A DNA stretch of 64,000 nucleotides, from NCBI GenBank assembly GCA_018340805.1, contig JACMZG010001913.1, positions 13,253,822 through 13,317,821 on the forward strand, written 5' to 3'. A model generated the notes under the pieces. That model was not told the DNA's origin. It worked only from the letters and a program-made list of their open reading frames with translations, and searched no databases. This DNA is from Microvelia longipes. Taxonomy: Eukaryota; Arthropoda; Insecta; Hemiptera; Veliidae. The translations under genes and the position numbers were made by a program. This document shows positions 60,056 through 64,000 of this stretch, piece after piece. Positions within the stretch are counted from its first letter, which is position 1. Every line of letters begins with the position of its first letter.

Positions 60056-63000
60056 GCTCCACAACTCCAAGCGCGGTATGGTCAAAACAGGCTTACGTGG
60101 AGCAAGTCTGGTCTTTGACTTGAGTAGGCACGAGACTATTCGTGACCCAACTTTAGAAACGATATAAACAGCGGCGCAGTAGCCCTTACTCGAAGCATCG
60201 CAAAAACCCACAAACAAGGTATTAAGGGTCTCCTCGCAGTGGAGGTAGCGGGGCAGCCTTAAAGCAGAAATAGACGGAAGGTCTTTAGCATAAGAGAGCC
60301 AGCGGTGAGCAATGTCATTCGGCACTAGGTCATCCCAACCCAGTCCTTGACACTCCCAGGTCTCCTGCATGATGACTTTAGCGTGAAAGGTGATAGGTGC
60401 CAGAAGGCCCAAAGGGTCATAAAGACGGGCGATAACACTAAGGATGGCGCGACGGGTAATACTGAAGGAAATCTCCTTAACATTATAAGTTAAAATATCT
60501 TCAGCTGGGCTCCACTGAAGGCCCAGGATGCTGACATCTGAAGAATCCTGAAGGTTAACAAACTGTTCCTGGTTAGCAGTAACATTCTCAAGCAAGTCAG
60601 GGCAATTACTCGCCCACTTGCTCAAGCAAAATCCTCCACGGGCTAAAAGATGAATAAGTTGCTCCTTTGCTTCCTTCGCAGCTTCTAAAGTTGATCCTCC
60701 TCCGTTTAAGTCGTCTACATAACTCCTTTTCTTAATTATCTCCACTGCTCGAGGACAGTCATGACCCTCATCCGTGGCAAGCTGTTGCATAGTTCGAAGT
60801 GAAAGATATGGAGACGATTTTAACCCATAGGTAATGGTGTTAAGTTCAAAGTCAAGCAGTTGGTTTTCAGGATCCGTCCTCCATAAGATGTGCTGGTATT
60901 TCCTATCGGCGGGAGCGATTAGTATTTGGCGAAACATCTTTACGATGTCAGTGCTGAACACGTACTTGTTGCGGCGAAAGTGCAATAAAACGATGCAGAT
61001 ATCCTGTTGAAGTTTGGGACCAGCCAAGAGATAGTCATTAAGACTACCAGTAGAGGTCTTTGCAGAACCGTCAAAAACAACACGTAGTTTGCAGTTGTTG
61101 GCAGAATTTTTGAAAACTCCATGATGCGGAATATAATAGGCACCTTCCTCCAATGCGACACTCATATGACCTAACTCTTGGTATTCAGTTAAGAATTCCA
61201 GATAGGCTTCTTTGCGGGGCTGACTACCCATCAAAGTTTTTTCTAAATTGAAGAACCGGTTAGTTGCTCTCTGCTTTGAAGGACCCAAAGCCGGAGGTTG
61301 TCCATCCTTAAAGGCTAGACGAACCCCATAGCGACCGCACGGCATTCGAAAATGCGTGTCTCTAAAATGCAGTTCAGCAGCTAATTCTTCTGGGGTAAGA
61401 GGCTTATCAAGAGGAAGTTCCTCTAACTCCCAGAACTTATGCATGAGGGTTGTTAAATCCAACTCGGGTTGAGTACTAGCGAAACATGCTGTAACTGAGG
61501 AGGAGGTAGCAGGTACATTATAGGAGCCTATAACTAAATGTCCGAAGACGGAAGGTATTAGATGCGGTACATCATCATTGACATAAATAGGTGCACCAGT
61601 GATAAGCTTAGGATACCAGTCTGCACCGAGTATCATATCTATTTCACCAGGTTGAGAAAATGAAGGATCCGCCAACTCAAATGTTCCAAAGAATTGCTGG
61701 ACGGGGAGCGGAACCGAGGCTGTAGGCTGAGAGGAAGTAACCTTCGGTAAAATAATGGCAGTAGTAGTGATAGGAGCAGCAAATCCATTCAGGGGCTGTA
61801 CCTTACAGATAACGATACCTGATGCAGTCAGCTTAGCAGCTTCGCCAATTCCTGAGACGGAAATAGTAGTTGGTTCAACATTCAAACCAAGAGCGGTAAC
61901 CAAGTCGGCAGATATAAAGCTGGACTGAGCACAACTATCTAACATAAGTCGGATGGAACGCCATGAGCCATACTTATCTTGTATACTACCCATAGCGGTT
62001 CCGAGCAGAACATCTTGCCTAGCGGTAGAAACTAATGCAGTGGTAGAATTGCTTTTGGGTTTATCCTTTTCAATATTCTGTGCTCTTGAGACAGCAGAGT
62101 AGCGGTGAGACGATGAACGGTTGGCTGGATTAGTAGCAGTGTCAGTAACAGGAGTTCTGTTGTCAAATGCAGTAGGCGCGGCAGCAATAGGTAAGTGTAG
62201 CAGTGAATGGTGCGGCTTGCGACACTCGCGACAGGTATAATTCGACGGACACTCTTTAGTGCGATGGGAGGTATAAAGACAGTTCCTACACCCATTCCAG
62301 TTCCTTAGAGAGTCCACTCTCTCCTGAGGAGAATACCTAAGGAATTGTTGACACCGGAAAAGTGTGTGGGGCTGTCTACAGACATAACAAGGCGGGTGAT
62401 TAGAGGACTGTATTGATGCGGCTTTATTACTAGTGCAGAACTTTTGATCATTTTCAGTAGAGGCCACCAGAGCAGTTTTAGGCGTCGGAATAGAGGTTTT
62501 GGCCTGCGGCTTAGATTTATTATCCTTGTTAACGGTTGAGGTAGGCTGGACACTCAATACTCTACAGCGACGTTCAACGAATTTGTCGATATCCTTTACC
62601 GTAGGAAATTTGATTTCATTGTTAGCCAAGTAACTCTCAAACCCATCTCTAGTGTGGGCATCCATGGCGCGCACAGCTAGTTCGGTTAGGATGTAATCTC
62701 CCAATTCAATATTGGGCAGCTGGAAGGATTTGAAGGCCTCTATGATTTCTGTAATTTGGGAGTGATAATTTTGCAACTGATCAAAAGTTGGTTTACCTGA
62801 AGCGGCTTTGAAGGTGAGAATTCGTTCCAGGTAGTGACAAGCTAGCTTTCTCTCGTTGCTGTAGAGGTCGTCTAGCGACTTCCATGCTTGGCCGAAGGTA
62901 GACTCCAATACTGGAATGTTCTTGATTTTCTCGTGAGCAGGACCAGTCACATACGAAAGCAGATATTTGAATTTCTCGATGTCTGACAGCGAGGTATCTG

Positions 63001-63460
63001 ATAAAACAGACGCAGTGAACATTTGTTTAAAATGTAACCATTCAGAAATTTGACCAGAAAAAGGTTTAATAACAATGGGCGGTAACGAAGGTTTGTTTGA
63101 TATAGTGACATTGCCTTTTGAAGAGGAGGCTAAACTGTTCTTAAGATTCTCATAATAACCTTGCGACAAGTAGTAAGAGTCCTTGACCAGGCGGTGGTAC
63201 TCCTTGTCAGTGTCAGTTGGGAAAGGATCAAGTGCCTCACGGTCTAAAGAGTACTCTCTACACCTATCCCATATATCAGAAAATTTTTCATAATTGCGTT
63301 CTACAGAGGACAGCATACCTAAGAAAGTATTCTTTTGTATATTAGTAGCTAAGGTTTTCTTGCCCATTTCAGCGGCTGCGATAATTTCACCACCAACCTC
63401 TTCTAGCTTACTATATAACTTCATCAAACCCCTGTCAGAGACGTTCGCAGAAAAAGACAT
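60056..63460 (-). CDS. BEL/Pao Gag-Pol: Gag, zinc knuckles, protease, RT, start of RNase H
   Basis: The first ATG is at 63,460-63,458 (MSFSANVSDRG); upstream in-frame codons are hydrophobic UTR translation. Gag has the BEL-type domain around VIKPFSGQISEWLHFKQMF. Cys/His knuckles lie at about 62,345-62,395 (CYVCRQPHTLFRC) and 62,218-62,292 (CRNCLYTSHRTKEC, CRECRKPHH). The protease motif LMLDSCAQSSFI (about 61,920-61,950) has Asp-Ser-Cys where many aspartic proteases have D-S/T-G. Reverse transcriptase follows with FSTDIVKMFRQI and the YVDD box at about 60,710. RNase H starts with FVGFCDASSKGYCA (about 60,200). The frame is open for 1,130 codons until a one-base loss near 60,058. That loss truncates the product unless it is an assembly error. 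Confidence 0.92.
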
Positions 63461-63672
63461 GATAAATAATAATATAAATAGTAGAATGAAACAAACACAA
63501 AGAAAATAACTAAAAAATAAGTAAATAATAGTAAACAATTTAAAAAACTGTAAGCAAAATATGAATTAGATCAATAATTAATAGCGGTATGCAGACGTAG
63601 TCAAGGGGGTTTCAACAATATCCCTAACTACAGAACCATAAACTAAGGTGCAACCCAGAGGTTCAAAGAAAA

Positions 63673-63690
63673 TCCAAAACGAACGGACCA
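63673..63690 (-). promoter_or_regulatory. Primer-binding site
   Basis: Minus strand tggtccgttcgttttgga begins 6 nt after the 5' LTR end and starts TGG, the complement of a tRNA CCA 3' end. The matching tRNA is not identified. Confidence 0.65.
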
Positions 63691-63696
63691 GAAATA

Positions 63697-64000
63697 TGTA
63701 CGTACCAGGAGCTAGGACCTGGTCTTATAGCCTCCTGATAGTCATATGCAAGTTTAATTTTACAACAAGGTAACGTAGGGTTCCAAACATAAACACCAAG
63801 AATTGGTAGAACAAAACAAGTAAATATATTATAGCGAACTTAAAAATACAAGTCAAAAAAAAGGAACGCAAAGGTAAGTAATGACTGAATAAAGGGCTCG
63901 AAAAGAGCAGTATTTAGCTTGACTAAAGTAATAATATTAGGTTTAAAGTAATAAATAATAGTAATATTGATATATCACGAAACTTAATCTTAACTGAGCG
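63697..64000 (-). repeat. 5' LTR of the BEL/Pao element, cut by the window edge
   Basis: Matches 56,923-57,225 with only a few single-base differences or indels (for example ggacctgg versus ggaccgg, agtcat versus agttcat). Confidence 0.95.

Larger units (their letters stand above)
56923..64000 (-). mobile_element. BEL/Pao LTR retrotransposon, nearly complete
   Basis: Transcribed right to left: LTR (63,697 onward, cut by the window edge), primer-binding site, gag-pol, polypurine-like tract, LTR (56,923 to about 58,077). The LTRs agree over the 300 bp shared, apart from a few single-base differences, so the insertion is young. Gag, zinc knuckles, protease, RT, RNase H and integrase are in BEL/Pao order. 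Expected total length is about 7.9 kb. The target duplication cannot be checked because the right end is outside. Confidence 0.93.

Overview
The window is eukaryotic and almost entirely non-genic: AT-rich, full of (TA)n and (TG)n microsatellites, tandem arrays, foldback elements, MITEs and retroelement remnants, with two assembly gaps (31,342-32,284 and 45,947-46,031). No complete host gene, rRNA or canonical tRNA gene could be supported. A BEL/Pao retrotransposon, Penelope-like debris, a hAT-type insertion and a Maverick/Polinton (adintovirus-like) remnant point to an invertebrate, probably an arthropod; the species cannot be named from the sequence.

Layout. 1-11.9 kb: microsatellites, a 29-bp array, and copies of an ~0.85-kb interspersed family (called R1 here) interrupted by foldback elements and a ~330-bp MITE (M330). 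11.9-20.7 kb: four inverted-repeat structures carrying hammerhead-ribozyme-like motifs. One of them (16.7-18.3 kb) encloses the 3' coding end (GIY-YIG endonuclease) of a Penelope-like element. 21.1-23.8 kb: an R1 copy split by a 2.1-kb hAT-type element with an exact 8-bp target duplication. 23.9-31.3 kb: tandem arrays, more M330 and R1 pieces, and a tRNA-like head next to another hammerhead-like motif. 32.3-35.2 kb: AT-rich DNA with local duplications. 35.2-37.9 kb: a contrasting CpG-rich block of unknown origin. 42.2-45.2 kb: a compact cluster, all on the + strand, of Maverick/Polinton-type genes (pX-like, integrase plus chromodomain, putative minor capsid, pVI-like) with overlapping ends and several frame breaks. 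47-56.7 kb: foldback arms, a non-LTR retrotransposon tail, two copies of a second MITE (M458), one of which carries a nested MITE, and a 42-bp array.

56.9-64.0 kb: a BEL/Pao LTR retrotransposon on the minus strand with nearly identical LTRs; the upstream LTR runs off the window. Its Gag-Pol frame is intact apart from two single-base shifts.

The most interesting content is (i) hammerhead-like motifs at six loci sharing one architecture, tied to Penelope-like inverted repeats, and (ii) the virus-like Maverick island. Frame breaks in otherwise well-preserved ORFs may partly be assembly errors.
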